A stretch of 64,000 nucleotides of DNA from Sorangium aterium. Lineage in GTDB: Bacteria; Myxococcota_A; Polyangia; Polyangiales; Polyangiaceae. Below are positions 51,222-61,402 of this stretch, in pieces. Under the pieces are notes generated by a model that saw nothing but the letters and a program-made list of their open reading frames with translations, did not search any database and was not told the DNA's origin. Each line of letters begins with the position of its first letter. Positions within the stretch are counted from its first letter, which is position 1. A program made the position numbers and the translations under genes. The stretch lies in the NCBI RefSeq assembly GCF_028368935.1, contig NZ_JAQNDK010000003.1, positions 496,001 through 560,000 on the forward strand, given 5' to 3'.

Positions 51222-54091
51222 AGCCGCGCCTCGCGCTCCTCGCCTCCACCTCCGCCCTGGCGCTCGCCGGGTGCGCCGGGGAGGCCACGCCGGTCACCGT
51301 CGAGGCCCTGGCGCAGTCCGGCCGCAGCGCGTTCGTCTGCCTCGCCGTCGACCGGCCGGATCCGGACAAGCCGGGCGTGATGCGCTCGCTGCCGATCACG
51401 GACTGCTCGTACCGCACCGTCGAGTCGTCCACCGACTACGTGGTCGACGCCGAGGACGGGGGCAGGGCCACGCTCCCGCATCTCTACGGCCTCGTCACGC
51501 AGACCGCGCGCGGCGAGGTCGCGATCGTCGACATGACGACCGAGTCGGCGCTGACCGTCGATCGGGACCCGGGCACGCCCGCCCCGAGCTTCCTCCCTGT
51601 CGGCGCGCAGCCTGTCGACATCGTCGCGACGCCGGGCGGGACCGCGTCGTTCGTCGCCGTCGCGGAGCCGGGGCGCGCGGGGATCTACGCGCTCCCGTCG
51701 GCGAAGGTGCTGCCGCGCGAAGGCTGCCCGGTCCCGTCGCTCAGCTCCTGGCCGGCCTGCTCGCTCCCCTCGGCGCCTGGCGAGATGCTGCTCGTCGCCG
51801 ACCCGCCGGACCCGGAGGGCAGCGGCAAGCTGCGGAGCTCGTGCGAAGGCAGGTACGACGTCGAGCCGACCCAGCCTGGCGACCCCGGTGCGTTCGTGGA
51901 CGACGTCTGCTCCACGTCGAACGGGAGCTTGGACATGGAGGGCGGCGGCCGCCAGAAGCTCCTCGTGACCTTGCCCGATCTCGGCGGCATCGCCGTGATC
52001 GACGCGCAGAAGCTCCTCGAGGGCGAGGACGGCGGCTTCGAGGCGTGCGAGGTGGAGCGGTGGGTCCCTCTCGGGGTCTCGCTCCCGCCGGCCGCGACGC
52101 CCGACGAAGCGCCGCACGGTCCCGAGTGCGCCCAGCCGGCGGCCGCGACCAGCCCGGAGCAGGCCTCCGAGAAGCCCCGGCCCGCTGGGCTCGCGCTCTC
52201 CGACAAGCGCCTGTTCATCGCGGATCTCGACGCGCCGGTGATCCACGTCGTCGACCTCCCGACGCCCTGCGAGCCGCGCGAGTCACCCCCGCTGCTGCCC
52301 GCGTCGACGCTCGAGCCAGGGCGCGTCGTCACGACGACGCGCCTCGCGGTGAGCCTGGCGTCGCCCCCCGACTTCAGCCGCTACCTCTACGCGGTCGACG
52401 CCGGCGACGGCAGCGTGATGGTCTTCGACGTCAGCGACGGCGCGCCCAGCCGGTCGCCGCTCGCTCGCGAGAATCCGGACTGGAACCCGTTCCAGCCGCC
52501 CGACCGCGTCCGCCTGCCGGCGCCTGTCCGCGATCTCGCGATCGTGCAGCGCGACGTCCCGAAGAGCCTCCCGGCGACGGGCGTGGTGCCGAGGGGGATC
52601 CGGTGCAGCCCCGATCCGAAGCTCACGCCGTGCGACAGCAGCGTCACGTCGTGCGACATCGAGACGCTGTACCGCACGTCGGCCGATCGCGACTCCGGCG
52701 CCAGCCCGCTGAAGCTCCGGGGCACGTTCGCGTACATGGCGCTCACGAACGGCCAGGTCGCGATCGTCGACATCGACGACCTCGACGCGGCCTGCCGCGG
52801 ACCGGAGCGCCCGAGCGTCCGCGCGGGCTGCGATGCGGACGCTCCGCCGAGCAGCCCGCTGCTCGAGACGAGCGGCGAGGCGTCCTGCAACGTCGTCCTC
52901 CCGCACGCCGTCCGCTCCGAGACCTACGTCGTGGCGAGCGACGGATCCGGCCAGATCGAGCCCGGCGTGCAGGGCCTGCCGATCCTCTACGATCGCAGCG
53001 GCGCGGTCGTGCCGCTCTCCGCGGAGAGCCCGAAGATGCGCGCCACGTTCCCGTCCGAGGGGGCCGCGCCTGACCTCGCGCTCGCGGTGGGGGTGCAGCG
53101 CGAGGCGATCGCGTCGAGCGACAGCGCTGAGAGCGAGCTCGACGAGCAGGGGCTCGTGCTGAGGTCCGGCGGGCCGCAGCACGCGCTGACGATGAACCTC
53201 GAGGACCCGCGGGTGCACATCGCCAACGAGACGTGGACCGCGACCTACGAGGGGCTGCTCACGTCGATCACCCGGGCCGCCGTGGCCTTCGACGAGAACC
53301 TCTACCTGAAGGGCGCGGACGCCCGCTTCTGCCGCCGCGGCGTCCAGAGCCTGACCAGCGTGAAGGCGCAGCTGGAGGCCGCGGGCGTCCCGGAGGCCGA
53401 GACCCGCGCCGAGCAGCTCGCCGACTTCGCGCAGATCACGTCCGAGCTCCCGGACGAGGACGCCACCTACTGGAACAACGTCGACTCGTCCGTGTGCTCG
53501 TTCGACACCTGCAACGCGAAGTACGGCAGCGTCATCACGTCGCGCCCGGCGCTCCGCATCGAGGAGGCCTACGACGACCACCTCGAGTTCGCTCCGGCCG
53601 CCGAGGCCGAGGCCAAGTTCGCGGCGTGCTGCTTCGCCGGCTCGGTGCAGCTCGGCATCCGCGCAGGGGGCCAGTGGGTCGTCCGGAGCAACGGCGCCGG
53701 CTTCCTGCACCACGTGATCGCCGATCCCGCGACGGGCACCTGCCGGAATTCGTGCGACCCGCGCCTCTCGCGGCTCAACGGGCGCGTCGTCCACACACCG
53801 CGCGACGGGCGCGTCACCGACGGCGAGCCGGGTGCGTTCATCAACCCGATGTTCCGGTTCGCGGTCACGGGCGGCGTGCCCGAGCAGGACATGCAGTTCC
53901 GCTTCACCACCCAGGGGGCGTTCTCGCCGCTCGCCCTGGACCTCGCGGACATCAGCGACACAGTGGAGCTCCAGCCGCAGGCCATCCAGCTCGTTCCGGC
54001 CACGGGCGAGCTCGCCGTCACCGACGGCTCGGTCCAGGGCCTGTTCCTGCTGAGCTCACGCGACGTCGCCGTGGCGCGCCGGTTCCGCTGA
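51218..54091 (+). CDS. Beta-propeller-like lipoprotein 2
   Basis: ATG at 51218 overlaps the upstream stop. The 957-aa product has a lipoprotein signal (LASTSALALAGCAGEA) and blade-like repeats with the same logic as its neighbour (GEVAIVDMTTESALTVDRD, VGAQPVDIVATPGGTASFVAVAEPG, LLVTLPDLGGIAVIDAQKLL, FAYMALTNGQVAIVDIDDLD). The C-terminal 250 residues, with several paired cysteines, may form a separate domain (CRNSCDPRLSRLNGRV...MFRFAVTGG). Large paired lipoproteins of this type are common in Polyangiales. Function unknown. Confidence 0.78.
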   Translation: MKPRLALLASTSALALAGCAGEATPVTVEALAQSGRSAFVCLAVDRPDPDKPGVMRSLPITDCSYRTVESSTDYVVDAEDGGRATLPHLYGLVTQTARGEVAIVDMTTESALTVDRDPGTPAPSFLPVGAQPVDIVATPGGTASFVAVAEPGRAGIYALPSAKVLPREGCPVPSLSSWPACSLPSAPGEMLLVADPPDPEGSGKLRSSCEGRYDVEPTQPGDPGAFVDDVCSTSNGSLDMEGGGRQKLLVTLPDLGGIAVIDAQKLLEGEDGGFEACEVERWVPLGVSLPPAATPDEAPHGPECAQPAAATSPEQASEKPRPAGLALSDKRLFIADLDAPVIHVVDLPTPCEPRESPPLLPASTLEPGRVVTTTRLAVSLASPPDFSRYLYAVDAGDGSVMVFDVSDGAPSRSPLARENPDWNPFQPPDRVRLPAPVRDLAIVQRDVPKSLPATGVVPRGIRCSPDPKLTPCDSSVTSCDIETLYRTSADRDSGASPLKLRGTFAYMALTNGQVAIVDIDDLDAACRGPERPSVRAGCDADAPPSSPLLETSGEASCNVVLPHAVRSETYVVASDGSGQIEPGVQGLPILYDRSGAVVPLSAESPKMRATFPSEGAAPDLALAVGVQREAIASSDSAESELDEQGLVLRSGGPQHALTMNLEDPRVHIANETWTATYEGLLTSITRAAVAFDENLYLKGADARFCRRGVQSLTSVKAQLEAAGVPEAETRAEQLADFAQITSELPDEDATYWNNVDSSVCSFDTCNAKYGSVITSRPALRIEEAYDDHLEFAPAAEAEAKFAACCFAGSVQLGIRAGGQWVVRSNGAGFLHHVIADPATGTCRNSCDPRLSRLNGRVVHTPRDGRVTDGEPGAFINPMFRFAVTGGVPEQDMQFRFTTQGAFSPLALDLADISDTVELQPQAIQLVPATGELAVTDGSVQGLFLLSSRDVAVARRFR

Positions 54092-54098
54092 GCCGCCT

Positions 54099-54126
54099 GC
54101 CGGCACCGCGGCATTGCGGTTCCGGC
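54099..54126 (+). terminator. Hairpin after the propeller lipoprotein operon
   Basis: GCCGG-c-ACCGC (54099-54109), a six-base loop and GCGGT-t-CCGGC (54116-54126) form a 10-bp stem with one mismatch, beginning seven bases after the stop codon and ahead of mutS. Confidence 0.55.
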
Positions 54127-54208
54127 GCCGAGATTTCCACAAAAACAGCGGAATAAACGCGCGAATCACGCGTAGACCTCACCGGCGGTCGAGACTAAGA
54201 CGCCGGCG

Positions 54209-56983
54209 ATGCAGCCGTCCGAGCAGCCTGCGGCCAGGAAGAAGCTGACCCCGGTGATGCGCCAGTACGAGGATGCGAAGGCGCTCCACCCCGACGCCAT
54301 CCTCTTCTTCCGGATGGGCGACTTCTACGAGATGTTCAACGACGACGCGGTCCTCGTGTCGCGCGCGCTGAACCTGACGCTCACGAGCCGCAACAAGGGC
54401 GAGCCCGACGAATCCCCGATGGCCGGCGTCCCGCACCACGCGGCGCACGGGTACATCGCGCGGCTGCTCGCGCTCGGCCACAAGGTGGCGATCTGCGAGC
54501 AGTGCGGCGATCCGTCGAAGATCAAGGGGCTCGTGCCGCGGCAGGTCGTGCGCGTCGTCACGCCGGGGCTCGTCACCGAGACCGAGCAGCTCGACGCGCG
54601 CGCCAACCACTACCTGGCGGCGGTCGACGGCGGCGGCGCGCCCCGCGGCGACGCCCTCGGAGCCGGGGGCCCGTACGGCCTCTCGCTGCTGGATCTCTCC
54701 ACCGGCGAGCTCTCGGCCACCTCGGTCCCGGACGCCGCGACGCTGCTCGCGGAGCTCGCCCGGGCGGATCCGCGCGAGGCGCTGATCGCCCGGGACCTCC
54801 CGGACGTCCGCGCGGCCGCGGCCTCGCTCGCCTGCCGCGCGGCGCTGCGCGACGACGAGGAGCTCGACAGCGCGCAGGTCGCGGCGATCCTCGACGACGC
54901 CGCGATCGAGCCGATCTCGGCGGCGGCGCTGGCCGAGCACCCGCTCCCGGCGGTGCGCGCCGCCGCGCGGGCGCTGCGCTTCGCGCGCCGCTGCAGCCCC
55001 GGCGCGCGCATCCCGGTGCGCCGCATCGCCCCGCACGACACCTCGGGCACGCTGCGCATCGACGAGACGGCCCAGGCGCACCTGGAGCTCGTGCGCGCCG
55101 CGGACGGCGGCCGCCGAGGCACCCTGCTCGACGTCATCGACTGCACGGTCACCCCGGGCGGCGCCCGGCTCCTGCGCCGCCGCCTGCTCTCGCCGCTCGC
55201 GGATCTGGCCGGCATCCGCAGGCGCCTCGACGAGGTGGAGCTCTTCGTCTCGCACCCGCGCGCCCGCGGCGAGCTGCGGCAAGCGCTCGGCGGCGTCGGC
55301 GACCTCGAGCGCCTCAGCGTCCGCGCGCTCCTCGGCGAGGCCACGCCGCGCGACCTCGGCCTCCTGCGCGACGGCCTCACGGCGTCCCCGGCGGCGATCG
55401 CCGCGGTCCGTTCGATCCCCGACCTCGGCAAGGCAGCGTCGCGGGGCGACGACGGCGCCGCCGCGCGGGGCAAGGAAGGCGCCGCTGCGCGAAGCAAGGA
55501 CGGCGCCGCGGCCGCGTCGGGCTCCGAGCCGCTCCTCGCCGAGGCGGCGTCGCTGGACGTCGTCGCCGACGTGTGCGCCGAGCTCACGGCCGCGCTGATC
55601 GAGCGGCCGCCCCCGAACACGCGCGAGGGCGGCATCTTCCGCGAGGGGTACGACAAGGAGCTCGACGACGCGCGCGGCGTGGAGAAGAACGCGACGGAGC
55701 TCATCCTCGCGCTCGAGGCGAAGCTGCGCACGCAGACGGGCGCGCCCTCGCTCCGGGTCAAGTACACGCGCGTCTTCGGCTGGTACATCGAGGTGACGCG
55801 CGCGCACATCGCCAAGGTCCCGGAGACCTTCCGCCGCAAGCAGACCGTCGCGACAGGCGAGCGCTACACGAGCGACGAGCTCGACGAGCTCGCCGACAAG
55901 ATCGAGCACGCCGGGGCGCGCGCGCTGGAGCGGGAGACGGCGCTCTTCGACCGGCTGCGGGCCCTCGTCGCGAAGAGCGAGGGCCGCCTCCGCGCGCTCG
56001 CGCGCAAGCTCGCGGCGTGGGACGTCGCCGCCGCCCTCGCCGACGTCGCCCACCGCAACGACTACGTGCGGCCGCACGTCACGGCGGGCGAGGCGCTCGC
56101 GATCCGCGACGGCCGCCACCCGGTGGTCGAGCGCTACGCGGCCGCGGGGCACTTCGTGCCGAACGACACCCGCCTCGATCTCTCGGGCGAGCGCCTCTGG
56201 CTGATCACAGGCCCCAACATGGCGGGCAAGTCGACGCTCATGCGCCAGGTGGCGCTGATCGTGGTCCTCGCGCAGATGGGCAGCTACGTCCCCGCGCGCG
56301 AGGCGGAGATCGGCCTCGTCGACCGGATCCTCTCGCGCGTGGGCGCGAGCGACAACGTCGCGCGCGGCGAGAGCACGTTCATGGTCGAGATGCGGGAGAC
56401 CGCCGAGATCCTCCGCGACGCGACGCGGAGATCGCTCGTGATCCTCGACGAGATCGGCCGCGGCACGAGCACGTACGACGGCCTCGCGATCGCGTGGGCC
56501 GTGGCGGAGCACCTGTTCGACGCGATCGGCTGCCGCGCCCTGTTCGCGACGCACTACCACGAGCTGACGGAGCTCTCGGCGCGCGCGCCGGGGATCGCGA
56601 ACCACTCGGTCGCCGCGCGCGAGCACGGCGACGACGTCATCTTCCTCCACAAGCTCGAGGCGGGCCCCGCGAGCCGCAGCTACGGCGTGGCGGTCGCGCG
56701 GCTCGCGGGCGTCCCCGAGAGCGTGCTCGCGCGCGCCCGCGCGATCCTCGCGACGCTGGAGTCGGGCGCCGCGCTGCCGGGCGGCAAGCACGCCTCCCTC
56801 CGCGGCCGCACGCGCGGCGGCGCCGCGCAGCTCGACCTGTTCGCCCCGGCGCAGGCCGCGGTGCCGCCGGAGCAGTCGGCCGTCATCGAGACCTTGCGCG
56901 CTGTGGACGTCGATCGGCTCGCGCCGCTCGACGCGCTGCGGCTCGTGGCCAAGCTGAAGGGGCTGCTCGGCGGCGGCGGCTGA
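54209..56983 (+). CDS. mutS: DNA mismatch repair protein MutS
   Basis: MutS recognises mismatched bases and starts repair. The 924-aa protein from ATG 54209 has the mismatch-binding domain with the F-x-E motif (RMGDFYEMF near residue 45), connector, core/lever (NTREGGIFREGYDKELDD; LRVKYTRVFGWYIEVT), and the ATPase with Walker A GPNMAGKST (about 668-676), Walker B SLVILDEIGRGTSTYDGLAIAW and FATHYHELTEL. It is longer than the usual 850-880, partly because of a low-complexity insert (about residues 411-443, DGAAARGKEGAAARSKDG) in the core. It is convergent with the next gene (10 bases between stops). No mutL is in the window. Confidence 0.97.
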   Translation: MQPSEQPAARKKLTPVMRQYEDAKALHPDAILFFRMGDFYEMFNDDAVLVSRALNLTLTSRNKGEPDESPMAGVPHHAAHGYIARLLALGHKVAICEQCGDPSKIKGLVPRQVVRVVTPGLVTETEQLDARANHYLAAVDGGGAPRGDALGAGGPYGLSLLDLSTGELSATSVPDAATLLAELARADPREALIARDLPDVRAAAASLACRAALRDDEELDSAQVAAILDDAAIEPISAAALAEHPLPAVRAAARALRFARRCSPGARIPVRRIAPHDTSGTLRIDETAQAHLELVRAADGGRRGTLLDVIDCTVTPGGARLLRRRLLSPLADLAGIRRRLDEVELFVSHPRARGELRQALGGVGDLERLSVRALLGEATPRDLGLLRDGLTASPAAIAAVRSIPDLGKAASRGDDGAAARGKEGAAARSKDGAAAASGSEPLLAEAASLDVVADVCAELTAALIERPPPNTREGGIFREGYDKELDDARGVEKNATELILALEAKLRTQTGAPSLRVKYTRVFGWYIEVTRAHIAKVPETFRRKQTVATGERYTSDELDELADKIEHAGARALERETALFDRLRALVAKSEGRLRALARKLAAWDVAAALADVAHRNDYVRPHVTAGEALAIRDGRHPVVERYAAAGHFVPNDTRLDLSGERLWLITGPNMAGKSTLMRQVALIVVLAQMGSYVPAREAEIGLVDRILSRVGASDNVARGESTFMVEMRETAEILRDATRRSLVILDEIGRGTSTYDGLAIAWAVAEHLFDAIGCRALFATHYHELTELSARAPGIANHSVAAREHGDDVIFLHKLEAGPASRSYGVAVARLAGVPESVLARARAILATLESGAALPGGKHASLRGRTRGGAAQLDLFAPAQAAVPPEQSAVIETLRAVDVDRLAPLDALRLVAKLKGLLGGGG

Positions 56984-56993
56984 CCGCGGCGAC

Positions 56994-59045
56994 TCAGTCC
57001 GGCGGCGCGATCTCGCGGAGCTCGGTGCCGCCCGCGTACCCGTAGCTCACGAACGAGTCGAACCCCGTCACGAGCAGCCCCACGGGCGCGGAGGCCGTGA
57101 GCCAGTGCACGCCGTCGCGCTGCATCCCGGGCAGCACGTTGTCCGGCGCCTGCCGCGCCGGATCGATCGCCGCGAAGCTCAGCTGGCAGCGGTAGACGAC
57201 GAACGACGGCGCGCCGCCCCCGCGCTGCTCCTCCGTGAGCCCGTCCGCGGGCGCGATCTCGCACTCGTCCGGCCCGAGCGTCACGTCGTCGAGCCGCACG
57301 ACGGCCGACCGCGGCGCGACCACCGAGATGAAGTCGAACGCGTACTTGTCCGGCGTGAGGAACACGTAGTCGGGCCGGAACTGCTCGATGGGCGGCAGGA
57401 TGATGAGGCTCGGGTCTCCGCCTGGCAGCCCCTGCTTGACCCCCGTCGCGTTCTGGCTGGCCATGATCTGCGACACGATGACCGGCTCGGAGCTCTCGAT
57501 CATGAAGTCGTCCCACGCCGTCACCTCGCGGAACTCGCCCAGCGACGACAGCGTGATCCGATCGTCCGGCGGCGGCAGGGTCGTCTCGATCACGGCGCCC
57601 TTGCTGCTCGCCGCCACGATCCTGACGTACTCCGGCTCGGGCACGGCCTCGATCCGCGCGCCGGCCTCCTTCACGGTCTGCGACCGGCTCGGCGTGTGCG
57701 GCACCGCGAACCGCTTGCCGGCGGTCCGGGTCGGATCGAGCTGATCCTCCAGGTGGTCGGCGCAGCAGCGGCGATCCGCGAGCTCGTCGAAGTGGGGCGC
57801 GTCCGAGGCCTCGTTTCCGGTGAAGACCGCGATCGGCTGATCGGCCTTCACGATCGATCCGGTGAAGTCCGCGTTGAACCCGCCGCTCTCCAGGTTGAGC
57901 ACGTCGAACGCGCCGAGCTTGACCTCGATCGACCCGCCCGCCGGCGTCTCCGGGACGGGCCCGCCCCCGACGACCCTCGCCGTCGTCGTCACCTGCACGG
58001 TCGTGCCCTCGCGCGTCCCGACGATGGCCAGGAACGCCCGAAGATCGATCGGGTTCTGCGGATCGAAGTTCGTGTCCGGATCGTCCGTGACCGCGATGGT
58101 CTGCGGCCACCCGGTGACGACGTACGCCGTCGCCATCGCGCCCGGGCTGTAGGTCAGCGCCTCGCGCGGCTTCAGCAGCGAGGCGTCGTTGGAGAACACG
58201 TTGGCGTTCTCCAGCGGGTTGAACTGGTAGGCGACGATGGGGAACTTCGACGTGATCTTGTACGCGTGCCGCGTGAGCGCCGTGTGCGTGCCCGTGTTGT
58301 ACTCGCCCTCCGGGCTGCCATCGACCTCGCGCGGCCCGAGCTTGAACACCTGGAGATAGAGCGGCGCGATGAGCGCGCTCGCGATCTCCACCGGGGCGGG
58401 CGCGTCGCCCGGCGCGCCGTCGTCCTGGAAGATGTGGATCTCGTTCGGCACGTCCGGCTGCGGGTTCGAGACCACCACCGCGAACTGCTGCGCCGCCGCG
58501 TTTCCGGTCGCGTCGATCCGCGCGTTGTCCAGATCGACCGCCCAGTACTCGCACCCCACGTTGCTCCGCTCGAGCTCCGCGACGGCGCAGAGCTGCTGGC
58601 AGCTCCCGCTCCGGCACGCCTCGCCGGCCTCCGTGTCGCACGTGTCGAGCACGCGGCCGAAGCTGCCGTCCGCGTCGCAGACCACCACGTCCTGATCGCG
58701 GCACGAGTGCGCGGCGGGCACGCATGGCCGGCAGCCGAGCTCGAGCGACGCGCACACGAGCCCTCGAGCGGCGCAGTCGTCGAGCGTGACCCAGGCCAGC
58801 CCTGCGCCGGTCTCCTCGCAGCGCGTGAGCTCCGCGCCGCAGCGTACCTCGCCGGCCGTGCAGGGCGGCGGCTCCTCCGGCCGATCGCCCCACCGCGTGC
58901 CGCTGTCGAAGCAGCTCGGCGCGAGCCCGAGCCCCGCGGCGACGGCGATGAGAGCGGCGGCGGCGTACCGCGATCGGGCGCGGCTTCCTGGCTTCCGTGC
59001 GCGCGTCGGCCTGCGCGCTCGCGTCGGGTGGGGCGGGGCGCTCAT
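56994..59045 (-). CDS. IgGFc-binding-like surface protein
   Basis: ATG at 59045 shares its A with the upstream gene's TGA (TGATG), giving 683 aa. A basic N-terminus and hydrophobic segment (YAAAALIAVAAGLGLAPSCF) form a lipoprotein-type signal. A Cys-rich region of about 120 residues follows. The IgGFc-binding N-terminal-like domain comes next (QQFAVVVSNPQPDVPNEIHIFQDDG, FPIVAYQFNPLENANVFSNDASLL, GSIVKADQPIAVFTGNEASDAP, CCADHLEDQLDPTRTAGKRFAVPHT). In myxobacteria such proteins are predicted surface adhesins. It is probably made together with the TIG-domain lipoprotein upstream. Confidence 0.78.
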   Translation of the reverse strand: MSAPPHPTRARRPTRARKPGSRARSRYAAAALIAVAAGLGLAPSCFDSGTRWGDRPEEPPPCTAGEVRCGAELTRCEETGAGLAWVTLDDCAARGLVCASLELGCRPCVPAAHSCRDQDVVVCDADGSFGRVLDTCDTEAGEACRSGSCQQLCAVAELERSNVGCEYWAVDLDNARIDATGNAAAQQFAVVVSNPQPDVPNEIHIFQDDGAPGDAPAPVEIASALIAPLYLQVFKLGPREVDGSPEGEYNTGTHTALTRHAYKITSKFPIVAYQFNPLENANVFSNDASLLKPREALTYSPGAMATAYVVTGWPQTIAVTDDPDTNFDPQNPIDLRAFLAIVGTREGTTVQVTTTARVVGGGPVPETPAGGSIEVKLGAFDVLNLESGGFNADFTGSIVKADQPIAVFTGNEASDAPHFDELADRRCCADHLEDQLDPTRTAGKRFAVPHTPSRSQTVKEAGARIEAVPEPEYVRIVAASSKGAVIETTLPPPDDRITLSSLGEFREVTAWDDFMIESSEPVIVSQIMASQNATGVKQGLPGGDPSLIILPPIEQFRPDYVFLTPDKYAFDFISVVAPRSAVVRLDDVTLGPDECEIAPADGLTEEQRGGGAPSFVVYRCQLSFAAIDPARQAPDNVLPGMQRDGVHWLTASAPVGLLVTGFDSFVSYGYAGGTELREIAPPD

Positions 59046-61165
59046 CACAGGTGCGCGCTGAAGCTGTCGAGGGAGTAGGCCGACATCCCTGCCGGCTTGA
59101 GCTGCCGGTAGACGAGCTTGCCGTAATCGAAGCCGTCGATCTTCGCCCCGTACACCCCGATCGTGAGCGGCCCCGGCGGCAGCGCGCCGTTCTCGATCTC
59201 GAGCTGCCGGAGGTCCGGCACCTCGACGGCGTGCGACCCCGCCGGCACGGCCACGGTCCACCGGATGAGGCCGTTTCCGCTCGCGATGTCGTAGACGCTG
59301 AGGTCGACGGGCGCGCCCGCGCCGAACGAGGTCGCGAGGTGGGACCCATCCCAGGCGCTGTTCTGCGCGGGCGCCTCGAGCGTCGGCACCCCCACGAAGT
59401 CGCCGATGCGCACGGGCTCGCTCGTGCTGGTCGAGAGGACCCGCCCGACGACGGACAGCGGCGCGAGCCCGGCCTTGCCGGTCACAGCGCGCGCGGACGA
59501 GTGGTAGCTCGCGCCGAGCAGATCGCGGGCGAGCGGCGGCACGCCCACGAACGTCAGCCCCCCGTTGAACGGGATCAGCGGGCTCTGCGCGCCGATCGGG
59601 AGCGTCGCGAACCCGTCGTTGCCGATCATCAGCGACACGTTCGCCTGGATCCGGTCCGGCCCCTTCGGCCCCTTCGCCGGCGCCCTGACGTCCATCGAGA
59701 GGGCGTGGTCGAGCGGCTGATTGATCCGCAGGAACACCTCCCTCGTCCACTCGTTCGGGAGCACCGGGATCCCGCGGACCACGCCCATCGCGTACGCGGT
59801 GAACCGCGGCGGGGTCGTCGAGCGATCCTCGAGGCCCGCCAGCGCGTAGAGCGTGCGGTTGCCGGGCGCGACGTACATCGTGAACCCGTGCCCGAGCTCG
59901 CCCGACGTCTCCGGCGTGATGGCCTGGAACTCGGACGGCAGCCTGAAGGTCGCGAGCGGATCGACGCCCGTCGTGAACACGTAGGCCGCCTTTCGCTCGG
60001 TCTCGCGGCGCGGGCTCGGGATGTTGCCCCACGCGACGCTCCCGGGGTCCAGCGACGTGTCCCAGACGAGCTCGCCCTCGATCGCCCCGGCGCTGCCGAC
60101 CTTGCCGCCGACAGGCGGCGGCGGATCACCGGACGCGCCGCACGCGGGCGTGAGCACCGGATCCAGGTAGACGGTCACCGTGTCGACAGGCACGTCGACG
60201 AACGAGATCGGGCTATGGCACGTCGCGGCCACGGTGACGGTGCGCGGCGAATCGAGCGACGCGTCCTCGATCACCGCGACGCCGGACGCGTCGACCTCGA
60301 TCCGAGAGGTCGTGTCGGCGCCGAGGACGACGCGCGCTCCGGGGATCGGGTCACCCGTGAAGTTGTCATAGACGAGCACCTTGAGCCGTCCGGCGAGCGG
60401 CGCGCCGCTGAGCCCGCCCTTGTAGCCGTTCACGCTGTCCTCGTAGGTGTAGCCGTCCAGCACGAGGATCGTCTCGCCGCCGGTCGTCACCGAGATCGTC
60501 TTCGCGCCCGGCGTGCCCTGGGGCACCGTGCAGACGAGCCGCGTCGGCTCCGGGACGGCGAGCGACGAGCACGGCTTCTGATCGATCTTCGCGACCGTCG
60601 TCTCGTCCCAGCGCGTGCCTTGCCCGATGAGCTCGACGGTCGTCCCGCCGGAGATCGGCCCGCTCGACGGGGACGCATAGAGCGCGTCGTACACGTAGCC
60701 GCCCGGCAGCGCTCGCCGGGTCGACGTGTCGTCGCCGTTCTGTACGGCGAGCTCCACCGGGCCCGCCGCGCCCGGCGGCGCCGCCACCTGGACCCGGCTG
60801 GGATCGATGGGCACGATCGCGGACGGATCGACCTCGACGTCCCCGAACCAGACGCGGACCTGGGAGCTGAAGCCGTTGCCGTGGAGCAGGACGCGCTGGC
60901 CCCCGTTGAACGGCCCGTGCGTCGGGTCTGCGCCGAGCAGCGCGTGCGGATCGCCGCCGGGCAGCCCTGCGCCGGTGGACGATGACGTCGACGTGGTCTG
61001 CGGGTCCACGCCGAAATCGCCGCCGTCGCCGTCGGTCTGCCGGCGGATGCCCTCGGGCGCCGACGCGATGCAGGCGGAGACGATCGCGAGCCCTGCGCAG
61101 ACCGAAGCGAAGCGTGCGGTAAGAAAGCCTCGTGATGCGGTTCGCACGAGGCGAGTGTACGCCAT
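59045..61165 (-). CDS. IPT/TIG-domain surface lipoprotein
   Basis: ATG at 61165 is chosen because it directly precedes a lipoprotein signal (LAIVSACIAS); frames further upstream are antisense noise over repeats. The product is 706 aa. Two IPT/TIG immunoglobulin-like domains follow a Ser/Thr-rich linker: GADPTHGPFNGGQRVLLHGNGF...VWFGDVEV, then YASPSSGPISGGTTVELIGQG...KIDQKPC. Next comes a carboxypeptidase-regulatory-like stretch (LKVLVYDNFTGDPIPGARVVLG) and beta-rich C-terminal regions. It is likely exposed at the cell surface and linked in expression to the IgGFc-binding-like protein by the TGATG overlap. Confidence 0.8.
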   Translation of the reverse strand: MAYTRLVRTASRGFLTARFASVCAGLAIVSACIASAPEGIRRQTDGDGGDFGVDPQTTSTSSSTGAGLPGGDPHALLGADPTHGPFNGGQRVLLHGNGFSSQVRVWFGDVEVDPSAIVPIDPSRVQVAAPPGAAGPVELAVQNGDDTSTRRALPGGYVYDALYASPSSGPISGGTTVELIGQGTRWDETTVAKIDQKPCSSLAVPEPTRLVCTVPQGTPGAKTISVTTGGETILVLDGYTYEDSVNGYKGGLSGAPLAGRLKVLVYDNFTGDPIPGARVVLGADTTSRIEVDASGVAVIEDASLDSPRTVTVAATCHSPISFVDVPVDTVTVYLDPVLTPACGASGDPPPPVGGKVGSAGAIEGELVWDTSLDPGSVAWGNIPSPRRETERKAAYVFTTGVDPLATFRLPSEFQAITPETSGELGHGFTMYVAPGNRTLYALAGLEDRSTTPPRFTAYAMGVVRGIPVLPNEWTREVFLRINQPLDHALSMDVRAPAKGPKGPDRIQANVSLMIGNDGFATLPIGAQSPLIPFNGGLTFVGVPPLARDLLGASYHSSARAVTGKAGLAPLSVVGRVLSTSTSEPVRIGDFVGVPTLEAPAQNSAWDGSHLATSFGAGAPVDLSVYDIASGNGLIRWTVAVPAGSHAVEVPDLRQLEIENGALPPGPLTIGVYGAKIDGFDYGKLVYRQLKPAGMSAYSLDSFSAHL

Positions 61166-61237
61166 CGCGGATGCCGGGCCACGGCGCGCCGAGGGGCGTG
61201 GCCCGGCGTTCCCGTGCTCCGCGCCGCGTGGTCCCGT

Positions 61238-61332
61238 CCGCGCAACCGACGCGACTGACGTAATCGAGGCAACTGACGTAACCGACGCGACGCGACGCAA
61301 CCGACGTGACCGACGCAACCGACGCGACCGCG
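61238..61332. repeat. Degenerate 9-10 bp tandem repeat (ACCGACGCG-like)
   Basis: About ten imperfect units related to (A)ACCGACGCG/ACTGACGTA follow one another upstream of the TIG-domain gene, in the otherwise non-coding divergent region. The array could be hypervariable and may affect promoter spacing. Confidence 0.7.
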
Positions 61333-61402
61333 CGGAGGGGACCACGCGGAGACACACGCAAACACACGGAAATACTGCAGGGTGATGCGGTGGTTTCGTC
61401 GC

